A stretch of 64,000 bases of DNA from WTFY01 sp964614915 (GTDB lineage: Bacteria; Pseudomonadota; Gammaproteobacteria; UBA4575): NCBI GenBank assembly GCA_964614915.1, contig CAZTNC010000008.1, positions 93,728 to 157,727 on the forward strand, in the 5' to 3' direction. This document shows, piece after piece, positions 51,354 to 60,506 of the stretch. The notes below the pieces were generated by a model that was not told the origin of the DNA, did no database searches, and was given only the letters and a program-made list of their open reading frames with translations. Position 1 is the stretch's first letter, and the number at the start of each line of letters is the position of its first letter. The position numbers and the translations under genes were made by a program.

Positions 51354-53648
51354 TTGCAGAAGCCGAAAAACAGTACGGTAATCAAGGATCTGGTGTTGAT
51401 CGGGGGAGGCCACAGCCACGTGGCCGTGCTTAAAAGATTCGGCATGAAACCTATTGCGGGCTTACAGATCACCCTGATCAGCCGCGACGTACACACCCCC
51501 TATTCCGGGATGTTGCCGGGCTACATTGCAGGTCATTACAGTTTTGATGAAAGCCATATCGATTTGCAGCCTCTAGCCCGGTTTGCCGGTGCACGCCTGT
51601 TCCATGTGCATGCCAGCGCCCTTGACCTGGAAAACAGGTATGTTCTGTGCGGCGACCGGCCTCCCGTACATTACGATGTGTTGTCCATTAACACGGGATC
51701 AACACCTTCCTTCACAGAGGTTCCCGGCTCAAGAGAACACACGCTGGGAGTCAAGCCCATCCACAAGTTTTTACGGGGCTGGGACGCCATCATGGGTGAA
51801 GTGCTCGCACGCAAGGGCAATTACCAGATCGCCGTGGTAGGCGCAGGTGCTGGCGGTGTCGAGGTTGCCCTGTCCACGCAGTATCACCTGCACAAATTAC
51901 TGCACCGGCAAGGCCTGCCTGTGGACAAGCTCTGTTTCCACCTCATCTGCAGCAACGGCACCGTATTGCCTACACATAACCCCTCCGTACGGCGCCGCTT
52001 CATGCGCATCCTGACTGAGCGTCAGATTACGATACACAAGGCATGCATGGTCATGGAGGTTGACGCCCAGACCCTGCAGCTGGATTCAGGTACTTCCTTG
52101 CACGCGGATGCGACAATATGGGCAACCCATGCATCAGCGCCAACCTGGTACAGGGAATCCGGACTTGCCGTAGATGAGCGGGGGTTCATCCAGGTGAACA
52201 GTTCCCTGCAGTCAGTGTCCCACAGCGACGTTTTTGCAGCGGGTGACATCGCCGCAGTAACCGATTATCCGCGGCCCAAGTCCGGTGTGTTTGCAGTTCG
52301 ACAGGGGAAGCCGCTGTACAAGAATCTGAGGCGCGCACTGGAAAGCAGACGCCTGAAAGAACATGTGCCGCAAATCAGCTTCCTGAGTCTGGTCAGTACC
52401 GGAAACAAGTATGCAGTCGCCTCTCGTGGAGCGCTTGCCACTGAGGGGGCCTGGGTCTGGAAGCTCAAGGATCTGATCGACAGGAGATTCATGCACAAGT
52501 ACAACCGTCTCCCTGAAATGCAAGAAAAGCATGACAACCTCGTGGACAGCAGACTGGCAAGCCGCGATACACTTGAGGAAATCTCTGCCATTGCCATGCG
52601 TTGTGGCGGATGCGGTGCAAAAATTGGCAGCAATGTGCTGAGTCGCGTCATCAACCAGCTGTCGCCCCATCTTCGTGAGGACGTGCTGCTTGGACTGGAC
52701 GCACCAGACGATGCCGCGGCGGTGACTGTACCCCCCGGCAAAGTACAGGTCCAGTCAGTCGATTATTTCCGGGCATTTATCGATGACCCGTTTGTGTTTG
52801 GACAGGTCACCGCTAACCACAGCCTGAGCGATGTGTTTGCGATGGGAGCAGAGGCACAGGCAGCTATGGCCATTGCAACCATTCCGTACGGAAAAGAGAA
52901 CGTGGTTGAGCAACAGCTTCTGCAAATCATGGATGGTGCGGTGCGGGTTCTGGATCAGCATAAGGCGGCGCTGGTTGGGGGGCACTCCAGCGAGGGAGCC
53001 GAACTCGCCTTTGGGCTCAGTGTTACCGGGCTGATCGAAAAAGAAAGACTGCTTGCCAAAGGGGGGATGCAGGTTGACGATGTCATCATCATTACCAAGC
53101 CCGTTGGCACGGGCACCTTGTTTGCGGCAGAGATGCGGGGTAAGGCCAGGGGGCGCTGGATCGTGGATGCCATAGATTCCATGCTTGTTTCAAATTACAT
53201 GGCTGCGCAATGCCTGTACAAGTATGACGTGCATGCGTGCACCGACATCACGGGCTTTGGCGTGCTGGGCCATTTGCTGGAGATGGTGCGTGCGGCCCAG
53301 CTGGACATCACGATTGACTTGAACATGCTGCCAGTTCTCGATGGCGCTACCGAAACTATCGAGATGGGGATATTCAGTTCCCTGCAGCCTTCCAACGTAC
53401 GCCTGCGCCGCGCAGTCAAAAACCCCCAAGCAGCTACTCAGCATCTGTGCTACCCGTTGCTGTTTGACCCACAAACTTCCGGGGGCTTGCTCGCCACCCT
53501 ACCTGGCAGACATGCCGATGCCTGCATCGCGGAATTGCACGACCTAGGCTACCGACATGCCTGCATCGTGGGACAGGTACAACCCCAAAGCGACATGCTG
53601 GAATCCGTGCATATCAACCTCGACCAGACCCGCAGAAAAGTGGCTTGA
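51354..53648 (+). CDS. selD: Selenide, water dikinase fused to a pyridine nucleotide oxidoreductase
   Basis: This 764-residue protein has two parts. Residues 1 to about 380 form an NDH-2-like FAD oxidoreductase, with GGGHSH (17-22), a second dinucleotide loop GAGAGG (163-168) and FAAGD (294-298). Residues about 405-764 are SelD, which makes selenophosphate from selenide and ATP. Cys420 and Lys423 in CGGCGAKIG correspond to E. coli Cys17 and Lys20, while Cys19 is alanine here. Both active residues are encoded by normal codons, so it is not a selenoprotein. The start is TTG after AGGA. Such fusions are known in bacteria; here the neighbours are senB and senA, so it probably plays the SenC role. 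Confidence 0.94.
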   Translation: MQKPKNSTVIKDLVLIGGGHSHVAVLKRFGMKPIAGLQITLISRDVHTPYSGMLPGYIAGHYSFDESHIDLQPLARFAGARLFHVHASALDLENRYVLCGDRPPVHYDVLSINTGSTPSFTEVPGSREHTLGVKPIHKFLRGWDAIMGEVLARKGNYQIAVVGAGAGGVEVALSTQYHLHKLLHRQGLPVDKLCFHLICSNGTVLPTHNPSVRRRFMRILTERQITIHKACMVMEVDAQTLQLDSGTSLHADATIWATHASAPTWYRESGLAVDERGFIQVNSSLQSVSHSDVFAAGDIAAVTDYPRPKSGVFAVRQGKPLYKNLRRALESRRLKEHVPQISFLSLVSTGNKYAVASRGALATEGAWVWKLKDLIDRRFMHKYNRLPEMQEKHDNLVDSRLASRDTLEEISAIAMRCGGCGAKIGSNVLSRVINQLSPHLREDVLLGLDAPDDAAAVTVPPGKVQVQSVDYFRAFIDDPFVFGQVTANHSLSDVFAMGAEAQAAMAIATIPYGKENVVEQQLLQIMDGAVRVLDQHKAALVGGHSSEGAELAFGLSVTGLIEKERLLAKGGMQVDDVIIITKPVGTGTLFAAEMRGKARGRWIVDAIDSMLVSNYMAAQCLYKYDVHACTDITGFGVLGHLLEMVRAAQLDITIDLNMLPVLDGATETIEMGIFSSLQPSNVRLRRAVKNPQAATQHLCYPLLFDPQTSGGLLATLPGRHADACIAELHDLGYRHACIVGQVQPQSDMLESVHINLDQTRRKVA

Positions 53649-54014
53649 CGGTGCTCAAAAGAAAAGCCCGCAAGAAGCGGGCTTTTCCGGCAGACCAGTT
53701 TACTGGTGATGTTTTATCGCACCGATTCGTACATTGTGACGTTCAGGTTGTTCCAACTCCGCAGTAGCCTGCGACCGGAACATGATTGTGAAGTTACGCC
53801 AAGTCGATCTGCGAACTGTTGTTTATCAGGCCTGCCAACAAAACAACACTAAAACATCCACACTGCCTAGGCTACGTGGAGCTTTCCCCAAGCACAACTA
53901 AAACCTCATTATGGGAAAAATCAAATACTTTGATAAGTGCGCAAGTGACTGAGCCGACAGGCTTTCATGGCTCCACCGACCAGCACCCGCGGAATCGGAT
54001 GCGTTATGCCGGTT
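53649..54014. other. Gene-free region between selD and senB
   Basis: These 366 bases lie between two convergent genes. Apart from the terminator just after selD, I see only short motif-free frames. There is no tRNA-like cloverleaf, so I found no tRNA-Sec gene here. Confidence 0.5.
53662..53686 (+). terminator. Intrinsic terminator after selD
   Basis: AAAAGCCCGC (53662-53671) and GCGGGCTTTT (53677-53686) form a perfect stem around AAGAA. The T-run is part of the stem, so it could act in both directions, ending the selD transcript and possibly that of the convergent senB. Confidence 0.85.
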
Positions 54015-54968
54015 TCAGGCAACGCGGTTCATCAATGCCCTCCAGCGGCTCTTCTCCCGCGCATAGGAAAACAATCCGGCTTTCCCCTGGCAGGCTGTTT
54101 GCAATTCCCCCAGCCAGGTGCGGTCCGCCTCGGCCCGAAGCAGCAGCTCGCGCAGCGCCCGGGTATCGCCGGTCGCATAATAGCCGGGGTACTCCTCACC
54201 CAGCAGTCCCACCGAGCCGGCGATATCCGAGGCAATAACCGGAAGACCCGCAACGCAGGCTTCTGAAATCACATTGGCCCCGCCTTCCATTCGGGAACTG
54301 AGCACCATCACATCGGCACTTGCGTACACCCTGCGCACCTGCCAGTGCGGGACTTCGCCGAACCAGCGATATCGGGGGTTCCCCCGCATCTCTTTTTCAG
54401 CCCGTTCTACCCATACCGGGGTATGGGCCTTGCCGTACTGGCGGATGCGGATGCGTGATCGCGCAGGCAACCTTCGAGCCGCATATGCGGCGCGCAGCGG
54501 GTCCTTTTCCACCCGCAAATGCCCGACCACACAGACATTGAAACTGTTCTTCCTCCTTGCCTGCTTGCGCACCACCGGCTTGGCTGACTGGTGGATGACT
54601 GATACCTTGTCTCTGTACTCTGCGGGGATTGCCAAACCCGCAAGATCGTGCAGGGTGACCAGTCGGTCTGCCGCACGGATCGAGTACAGGGTGGGCTGTG
54701 GTGAAGACCGGATAAATTTATAGATGTCGGTGCCGGTCAACGCCACGATCAGCGGACGGTCGGGAAATCGTGTATGGAAACGACGTATGGAGGCTGCACT
54801 GCGCCACGCATGCAATGCAACCATGGCATCATACCGGCCTTCCGCAAAATCAACTTTCACATCCACACTGTGTCCCAGTTCCGTCAGGATGTTTTGCCAG
54901 CGGGTGGCCGTGGCGCGGTTTCCGGAACGAGAACGAGGTAATGCCGGGGTGATCAGGACAATTTTCAT
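54015..54968 (-). CDS. senB: Selenosugar synthase SenB (GT4-like glycosyltransferase)
   Basis: SenB couples selenophosphate to a UDP-sugar, giving a selenosugar, the first committed step of selenoneine synthesis. The 317-residue GT-B protein starts MKIVLITPALPRSRSGNRAT. It has GTDIYKF near 79-85, GHLRVEKDP at 149-157, and the donor-sugar motif MEGGANVISEA at 227-237 with Glu228 and Glu236 of the GT4 E-x7-E pattern. This is the glycosyltransferase family found beside SelD and EgtB-like genes. It is divergent from senA with 82 bases between and convergent with selD. Family assignment rests on sequence pattern plus this context. Confidence 0.85.
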   Translation of the reverse strand: MKIVLITPALPRSRSGNRATATRWQNILTELGHSVDVKVDFAEGRYDAMVALHAWRSAASIRRFHTRFPDRPLIVALTGTDIYKFIRSSPQPTLYSIRAADRLVTLHDLAGLAIPAEYRDKVSVIHQSAKPVVRKQARRKNSFNVCVVGHLRVEKDPLRAAYAARRLPARSRIRIRQYGKAHTPVWVERAEKEMRGNPRYRWFGEVPHWQVRRVYASADVMVLSSRMEGGANVISEACVAGLPVIASDIAGSVGLLGEEYPGYYATGDTRALRELLLRAEADRTWLGELQTACQGKAGLFSYAREKSRWRALMNRVA

Positions 54969-54990
54969 AATAAATAGGGAATGGTATTAC

Positions 54991-55007
54991 GTTATTGTAT
55001 CGATAAC
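54991..55007. promoter_or_regulatory. Inverted repeat in the senB-senA divergent region
   Basis: GTTAT (54991-54995) and ATAAC (55003-55007) flank a 7-base spacer, close to the middle of the 82-base gap between the two divergent genes. A dimeric regulator could bind here and control both. The repeat is short, so this is tentative. Confidence 0.3.
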
Positions 55008-55050
55008 AGGGTATATTTCGTGATCCGAACAGGATGCATACGAAAAGCTG

Positions 55051-56352
55051 ATGCACTACAGAGAAGCTACCGCAGAAAACCTGGAAGCCGCCTTGCGGGA
55101 CACGCGCTCCAGGACCCTGGCCCTGATCGAGGGGCTGGACTCACAACAACTCCTTGGACCCCGGCTTTCCACTACCAACCCCTTGTGCTGGGAAATTGCC
55201 CACACCGCATATTTTCACGAATTCTGGGTGCTCCGCCACCTGGGTCAACGGCCGGAAATCCTTCCTGATTCAGACAGGCTGTTTGACTCCATCTCCATCC
55301 CGCACGAAACGCGATGGGACCTGCCGCTACCCAGTATGGAAGACACACTGCAGTACATGGATGACGTACTGTCAGCAGAGGTTTCCCAACTTAACAAAAT
55401 CAAGCTGGAAGATTCCGCAAAATATTTTTATCTGCTGGCCCTGTTCCATGAAGACATGCATAGCGAGGCACTGACGTATACACGTCAGACACTCGCCTAC
55501 CCCGCACCGGCCTACATGTGCCCTCAGGCATCTGCCGACAGCAGCCATGCTCCTGAAAATGAAGATATCGAAGTAGCAGGTGGACCGTTCCTGCTGGGCG
55601 CGGAAAGAAATGGCGGGTTTACGTTTGACAATGAAAAATGGGCGCATAAGGTAACCGTGGCCCCCTTTCGCATTGCCCGCTATGCAGTGAGCAACCAGGA
55701 CTTTGCCCAGTTTGTGGAAGCCCGTGGCTATACCACGCGGGAATACTGGTGCAATGCGGGTTGGCAATGGCGCAAGGAACGGGACCTTGTATGCCCGGTG
55801 TACTGGAGAAAGGATTCAGACCACAGCTGGTATGTCAGACAGTTCGACCAGTGGCATGCGCTGGCATTGGCCCATCCCGTGATCCATATCAGCTGGTATG
55901 AAGCCCAGGCGTTTTGCAGGTGGGCAAGCCGGCGCTTGCCGAGCGAGGAGGAATGGGAATTCGCGGCCGCATGCAAGCCGGAGGGGGCCTCGGGTATGCC
56001 CTACAAGAGACGGTTTCCCTGGGGAGATGAAGCCTGCGGGGACTGTGCCAATCTGGATGCCAAGGGATTTGGGCTCGTTGCTGTCAATGCGCACCCCGAG
56101 GGTGACAGTGTACTGGGATGCCGTCAGATGCTCGGCAATGTGTGGGAGTGGACGGAGTCAACTTTCCAGCCCTACCCGGGCTTCTCACCGGACTGCTATA
56201 CGGAATATTCCCGGCCGTTATTCGGTCAGACCAAAGTACTGCGCGGTGGCGGTTGGGCAACCCGCAGTCGTATGATTCACAACACATGGCGCAACTACTA
56301 CGGTCCTGACCGCAATGATGTGTTCGCTGGATTCAGAACCTGTGCGAAATAA
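55051..56352 (+). CDS. senA: Selenoneine synthase SenA (EgtB-family non-heme iron enzyme)
   Basis: SenA forms the carbon-selenium bond between hercynine and the selenosugar, using iron and oxygen. The 433-residue protein has an N-terminal DinB-like domain whose predicted iron ligands are His51 (EIAHTAYFHEFW), His133 and His137 (LFHEDMHSEAL). The C-terminal formylglycine-enzyme-like domain (about 175-432) contains MLGNVWEWTES, LRGGGWATR and NYYGPDRNDVFAGFR. The same architecture occurs in EgtB of ergothioneine synthesis. Choosing SenA over EgtB rests on the neighbouring senB and selD. EgtD, which makes hercynine, is not in the window. Confidence 0.86.
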   Translation: MHYREATAENLEAALRDTRSRTLALIEGLDSQQLLGPRLSTTNPLCWEIAHTAYFHEFWVLRHLGQRPEILPDSDRLFDSISIPHETRWDLPLPSMEDTLQYMDDVLSAEVSQLNKIKLEDSAKYFYLLALFHEDMHSEALTYTRQTLAYPAPAYMCPQASADSSHAPENEDIEVAGGPFLLGAERNGGFTFDNEKWAHKVTVAPFRIARYAVSNQDFAQFVEARGYTTREYWCNAGWQWRKERDLVCPVYWRKDSDHSWYVRQFDQWHALALAHPVIHISWYEAQAFCRWASRRLPSEEEWEFAAACKPEGASGMPYKRRFPWGDEACGDCANLDAKGFGLVAVNAHPEGDSVLGCRQMLGNVWEWTESTFQPYPGFSPDCYTEYSRPLFGQTKVLRGGGWATRSRMIHNTWRNYYGPDRNDVFAGFRTCAK

Positions 56353-56417
56353 GGACAGCTATCAGGCTGCAGGCGAGTGCACGGCACGATGATGCATTAC
56401 AGGTGGCAGGCGAGCCC

Positions 56418-57221
56418 ATGAGTTGGTGGGGAAAGCTGGCCGGCGGCGGACTGGGATTTGCGCTGGGCGGGCCGCTCGGTGCAATGATTGGTGCCATGCT
56501 TGGCCACCAGTTGGACAAATCCTCCGACAGCAGGCAGGAAGGGTTCAGCTTCGACCCAGGTTCCCAGGAACGGACCCAAGCCGCCTTCTTTACCGCAACC
56601 TTTTCTGTCATGGGCCACATTGCCAAGGCGGATGGGCAGGTTTCTCCGCAGGAAATCCAGCTGGCCGAACAGGTGATCTCGCAGATGCGGTTGAACAAAT
56701 CGCAGCGCAAGATTGCCGTGGCCCTGTTCAATCAGGGCAAGGAGGACGGATTCATGCTCGACGAGGTCCTCGAGCAGTTCCGAAGGGAGTGTCATCGAAA
56801 AACCACGCTGATCCAGATGTTCATCGAGATTCAACTGCAAGCCGCTTACGCGGACGGCATCAAGGACCCGGCCGAGGAGCAGGTGCTGCGCCACATCTGC
56901 AGCGTGCTGGGATATCCGCATGCATGGCTCGAGCAGTTGGAATCGATTACCTTTGGCCAGCATCATGACCGGCACGGCAACCGCTCCACCTTCGTATCGG
57001 CCGAGGAGATCGAAAATGCCTACAGGGTTCTCGGCGTTGACCCACAGGCCTCCGAGGCCGACATCAAGAGAGCCTACCGCAGGCTGATGAGCCAGCATCA
57101 TCCCGACAAACTGATTTCCAAGGGCCTGCCCGAAGAGATGATCGATATCGCCACAGAGAAAACCCAAGAGATTCGCAAGGCCTATGACATGATCAAGGAA
57201 CAACGTAAGAAACTGCACTGA
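56418..57221 (+). CDS. djlA: Co-chaperone DjlA
   Basis: DjlA is a membrane-anchored DnaJ protein that stimulates DnaK. The 267-residue protein has a glycine-rich N-terminal membrane segment (GGGLGFALGGPLGAMIGAML). A TerB-like middle domain follows with FFTATFSVMGHIAKADGQVS and LQAAYADGIKDPAEEQV. The C-terminal J domain has HHPDKL, the DnaK-contacting HPD. The ATG at 56418 (MSWWGKLAG) fits E. coli DjlA; a GTG five codons upstream is less likely. It follows senA by 65 bases on the same strand but is functionally unrelated. Confidence 0.93.
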   Translation: MSWWGKLAGGGLGFALGGPLGAMIGAMLGHQLDKSSDSRQEGFSFDPGSQERTQAAFFTATFSVMGHIAKADGQVSPQEIQLAEQVISQMRLNKSQRKIAVALFNQGKEDGFMLDEVLEQFRRECHRKTTLIQMFIEIQLQAAYADGIKDPAEEQVLRHICSVLGYPHAWLEQLESITFGQHHDRHGNRSTFVSAEEIENAYRVLGVDPQASEADIKRAYRRLMSQHHPDKLISKGLPEEMIDIATEKTQEIRKAYDMIKEQRKKLH

Positions 57222-57446
57222 CCTCAGTTCCGGGGCCGGTTGCGGCACACCCGCCATTGCGTGCGAACATGGCCACCCTACAAGCCAATCATACCTGATA
57301 CAAATCAGGACTAAACCATATTCCGTCCCGGCGTGGATGGTGGCTTTTGTGCTGGGGAGGGCTCCACCGTTTGGCGGCCTCGGTACATTCTGGGGATTGT
57401 TGACCACCGCCAGGCAGGCAGCAGTTCCAAGAATACGGGGGTGTCC

Positions 57447-60400
57447 TCAGGCCGGCGTGATTTCAGCATCTCGCCCGGCAGGAGATGCGGCCCTGCCAAG
57501 CTGCAGGATGCTGGGCAGCAGGATCAGCGTGAACACGGTGCTGACCGCCATGCCGCCGACGATGACCCCGGCGAATCCCTTGTAAAGCTCAGAGCCCGAA
57601 CCTGGGATGACCAGCAGGGGCAGCATCCCGAAAATGCTGGTCAGCGTGCTCATGAAGATGGGCCGCAGGCGCACCCGTACGGATTCACGTACCGCGTCGG
57701 GACGCGACAGGCCGCGACGCTCTGCGGCACGTGCCTGGTGGACCAGCAGGATCGCGTTATTGACGACCAGGCCCAGCAAAACGATGAAGCCAAGCATGGT
57801 CAGCAGGTCTGCTGGAAGACTCAGCAGCTGCAACATGAGGACCCCGCCCACGGTGGCAAGTGGCAGGACCAAAATGACCAGGATCCCGTCGACAAAAGAT
57901 CGAAACAGCGCACTGATCAGCAAGTAAAGGATGATCACAGCCAGCACAAAGCTGCTTGAAAAGCCCTGAATTGCCTTTTTCAGATTGTCGGCGGACCCGC
58001 TCAGGCGAACAGCCCCACCTTCTGGGAGTTCCCGTTCTATGACCGGTATGATTTCCTGGTGAATCTTGTCGAGCACCACTTCCAAGGGTACTCCGGGTGG
58101 CGGGCGCAATTCCAGGGTCACGGTACGTCGTCGGTCGAGACGGCGAATGAGGTCCGGGCCCGCAGTGCGCGTGATCTCAACCAGCTCGCTGACAGGCAGA
58201 ACACCACCCTGGGGCGTATACAACGGGATGGCGGCCAGTTCTTCCGGCGTATCCCATGGCTGGACTCTGGCGACCACATCCAGTTTTTCATCGCCATCGA
58301 AATAATCGCCGACAAACAGACCCTGGCCCAAAAAGCGTGTCAGCAAGCTCATGGTCCCGCGCCCCCAGCCGACCTCGACTAGGCGGCTCTCCTTGGGTGC
58401 CATCTGCAGTTCGGGTTCTGCCAGCTGCAGTCCAGGCTTCGGGTTGGCCCGTATTCCGGGAAACACCGTGGGGATTTTGAAAAAGCCTATCCGGGCAGCG
58501 TGCAGCAGGCTTTCGATGTCATTTCCCTGGATGTTGATATCGACAGCGGTTCTTCCGCCAACACCACTGAACAAGGACGCCTTTTGCACGATGGCAAAGC
58601 TGTCGGGAAAACCGCTGATCGTGCCTTGCACGACCTTCATGACCTTGTCAATTTCATCCTTGTGCGGATTTTGTGCCCGCGCACCCAGGAACATTGCTCC
58701 GGGGCGGGCAACAAAGAAGTAATGTTTGATTTGCGGTGACCTCGTGCCGTCGAGATACGGCTGCAGACGCTGGGCGATCACTTCCCCCATTTCCTTCTCG
58801 ACGTGATCGATATTGACACCCGGAGGAGGGATTATGATGCCAAACACCAGGTTGCGGTTGCCTTCCGGCAAATAGTTCAGCTTGGGGAAGGCCAGGTAGG
58901 TAATCGTGACCGCTGTCCCGATCAGGCCGAGGATCCAGATCCAGCGCATCTTCGGTGTGCCGGTGAGGTTCATGATCATCGAGGTGGAGCGGTCCAGCCA
59001 GGACTCCGGTCTGTCAGCAAGCTGTATGTGCGAGGTGAACTCATGGGCAGCCACAGGAATCACGAGGCTGGCTACGAGCAATGATGTCACGGTGGCCACT
59101 GAAATCACGATGGCCAGATCCGAGAACAGCTGGCCACTTTGGTCCTTCAGGAAAATGATCGGCAGAAAAATAGCGACCGTCGTCACCGCAGAGGCAAACA
59201 AGGCCGGCCACACCTGCCAAGTCCCTGCAATCGCGGCCTCCTTGGAGGGCATGCCCTGCTCGCGCATGCGCATAATATTCTCCAGCACGATGATCGCGGC
59301 ATCCATCACCATGCCGACCGCAAATGCCATGCCTGCCAGGGAAACGACATTGATGGTGCGACCCGTCATGTTCATCATTACCAGCGCCACAAACAGGCAC
59401 AAGGGTATCGTTAAAGTGACCACCAGCGTTGGCCGCAGCCTTCTCAGAAACCACCATAAAATGGCAATCGCCAACAGCACTCCCAAGCTCAGGCTGTTAC
59501 GCAACAACTCGATCGCGCTGTTGATATATTGAGTCTCGTCGTAGACCTGCTCTATATTCAGGCCCGCCCGTTTAAGAGGCCCCTGCTCGATCTCCCGGAC
59601 CACTTCCCGGATCCGGCTCATGGTCTGCAACACGTTGACACCGGACTCCCGGTAGGCATTGACGGCGATCGACTGTCCGCCCTTGGTAATCACGAAGTTG
59701 TTGCGGTCGACCGTAGCCAATTCAACCCGGGCGATATCCCGCAACACAATGGCCCTGCCATCCCGCCACTCCAGGATCAGCTCATTGAGCTGCTGTACGT
59801 CCAGCGAACCGGCATAACGCAGCGTGTAGCGCCGTTTGCCGACGCTTGCGGTGCCGCCGGAGATGTCCTCATTGCCGTTGACCAGGGCGGCGGCCTTGGT
59901 CAGATCGATACCCAGTCCTGCCGCCTTGTAGGGGTCGACGGTAATCCTGACTTCATGCTCGTTCCCGCCACGGACCTCGGATAGCGCGACTCCTGTAATG
60001 CGCTCAAGACGTGTCTGTACGACGTCCTCGACAAAATCCCGGTAGGTTTCTATGGGCCGGAGGTTGCCCTCGTCGGGCCGGATGATGAACCAAGCAATCG
60101 GCCGTCCCCGGCCACCGGCTGTACTGAGTACAGGCTCGTCCGCGTCTTCGGGATAGTTGGGAACACGGTTCAGCCGGTTGATCACATCAATCAGTGCCCG
60201 GCTCAGGTCATGTTCCACCTCAAAGGAAAGCGTGATCTTGCCCCTGCCGGTACTTGCTTCTGAAAGCAGTTCCGTCATGCCCGAAAGGCCACGCAGCTGC
60301 TTTTCCTGGGGTTCGATGATCTCGGACTCGACCTCTTCGGGGGCTGCCGCCCGCCAGTTGGTCGTAATCACGATCTCGGGCTGCTCTACAGCGGGTGTCA

Positions 60401-60506
60401 ACTGGATGGGAAGTTGGGTCAGGGTCACCGACCCAAACAGGATAACCAGCAGGCAGCCAACCAGGGTTGCAGTGGGGTTATCCAGTGCAAGTTTGATCGG
60501 GTTCAT
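57447..60506 (-). CDS. RND efflux transporter, inner membrane pump
   Basis: The 1019-residue protein has the RND layout: TM1 at the N-terminus (LVGCLLVILFGSVTL), two large periplasmic loops, and twelve helices. The proton-relay helix reads MAFAVGMVMDAAIIVLENI; one of the usual pair of aspartates is retained, and the first position is Gly-Met-Val-Met-Asp. It belongs to the AcrB/MdtBC/CzcA superfamily, closer to the multidrug HAE-1 branch than to heavy-metal pumps. It overlaps the adaptor gene by four bases (ATGA). No outer membrane channel gene is next to it. Confidence 0.93.
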   Translation of the reverse strand: MNPIKLALDNPTATLVGCLLVILFGSVTLTQLPIQLTPAVEQPEIVITTNWRAAAPEEVESEIIEPQEKQLRGLSGMTELLSEASTGRGKITLSFEVEHDLSRALIDVINRLNRVPNYPEDADEPVLSTAGGRGRPIAWFIIRPDEGNLRPIETYRDFVEDVVQTRLERITGVALSEVRGGNEHEVRITVDPYKAAGLGIDLTKAAALVNGNEDISGGTASVGKRRYTLRYAGSLDVQQLNELILEWRDGRAIVLRDIARVELATVDRNNFVITKGGQSIAVNAYRESGVNVLQTMSRIREVVREIEQGPLKRAGLNIEQVYDETQYINSAIELLRNSLSLGVLLAIAILWWFLRRLRPTLVVTLTIPLCLFVALVMMNMTGRTINVVSLAGMAFAVGMVMDAAIIVLENIMRMREQGMPSKEAAIAGTWQVWPALFASAVTTVAIFLPIIFLKDQSGQLFSDLAIVISVATVTSLLVASLVIPVAAHEFTSHIQLADRPESWLDRSTSMIMNLTGTPKMRWIWILGLIGTAVTITYLAFPKLNYLPEGNRNLVFGIIIPPPGVNIDHVEKEMGEVIAQRLQPYLDGTRSPQIKHYFFVARPGAMFLGARAQNPHKDEIDKVMKVVQGTISGFPDSFAIVQKASLFSGVGGRTAVDINIQGNDIESLLHAARIGFFKIPTVFPGIRANPKPGLQLAEPELQMAPKESRLVEVGWGRGTMSLLTRFLGQGLFVGDYFDGDEKLDVVARVQPWDTPEELAAIPLYTPQGGVLPVSELVEITRTAGPDLIRRLDRRRTVTLELRPPPGVPLEVVLDKIHQEIIPVIERELPEGGAVRLSGSADNLKKAIQGFSSSFVLAVIILYLLISALFRSFVDGILVILVLPLATVGGVLMLQLLSLPADLLTMLGFIVLLGLVVNNAILLVHQARAAERRGLSRPDAVRESVRVRLRPIFMSTLTSIFGMLPLLVIPGSGSELYKGFAGVIVGGMAVSTVFTLILLPSILQLGRAASPAGRDAEITPA

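Noticed and set aside
52610..52625. Possible selenocysteine codon at the SelD active site
   Set aside because: The codons there are TGT, GGC, GGA, TGC; no TGA is present, so it is a cysteine enzyme.
53819..54238. Plus-strand open frame of 139 codons near the end of senB
   Set aside because: Its second half is the antisense of senB and its first half has no motif or ribosome site.
55051..56352. Ergothioneine synthase EgtB or 5-histidylcysteine sulfoxide synthase OvoA
   Set aside because: The fold is shared, but the neighbouring SelD and SenB-like genes favour SenA, and OvoA carries an extra methyltransferase domain that is missing here. EgtB is not fully excluded.
56397..57407. Long open frame (336 codons) antisense to djlA
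   Set aside because: DjlA on the plus strand has all expected domains; the antisense frame has none.
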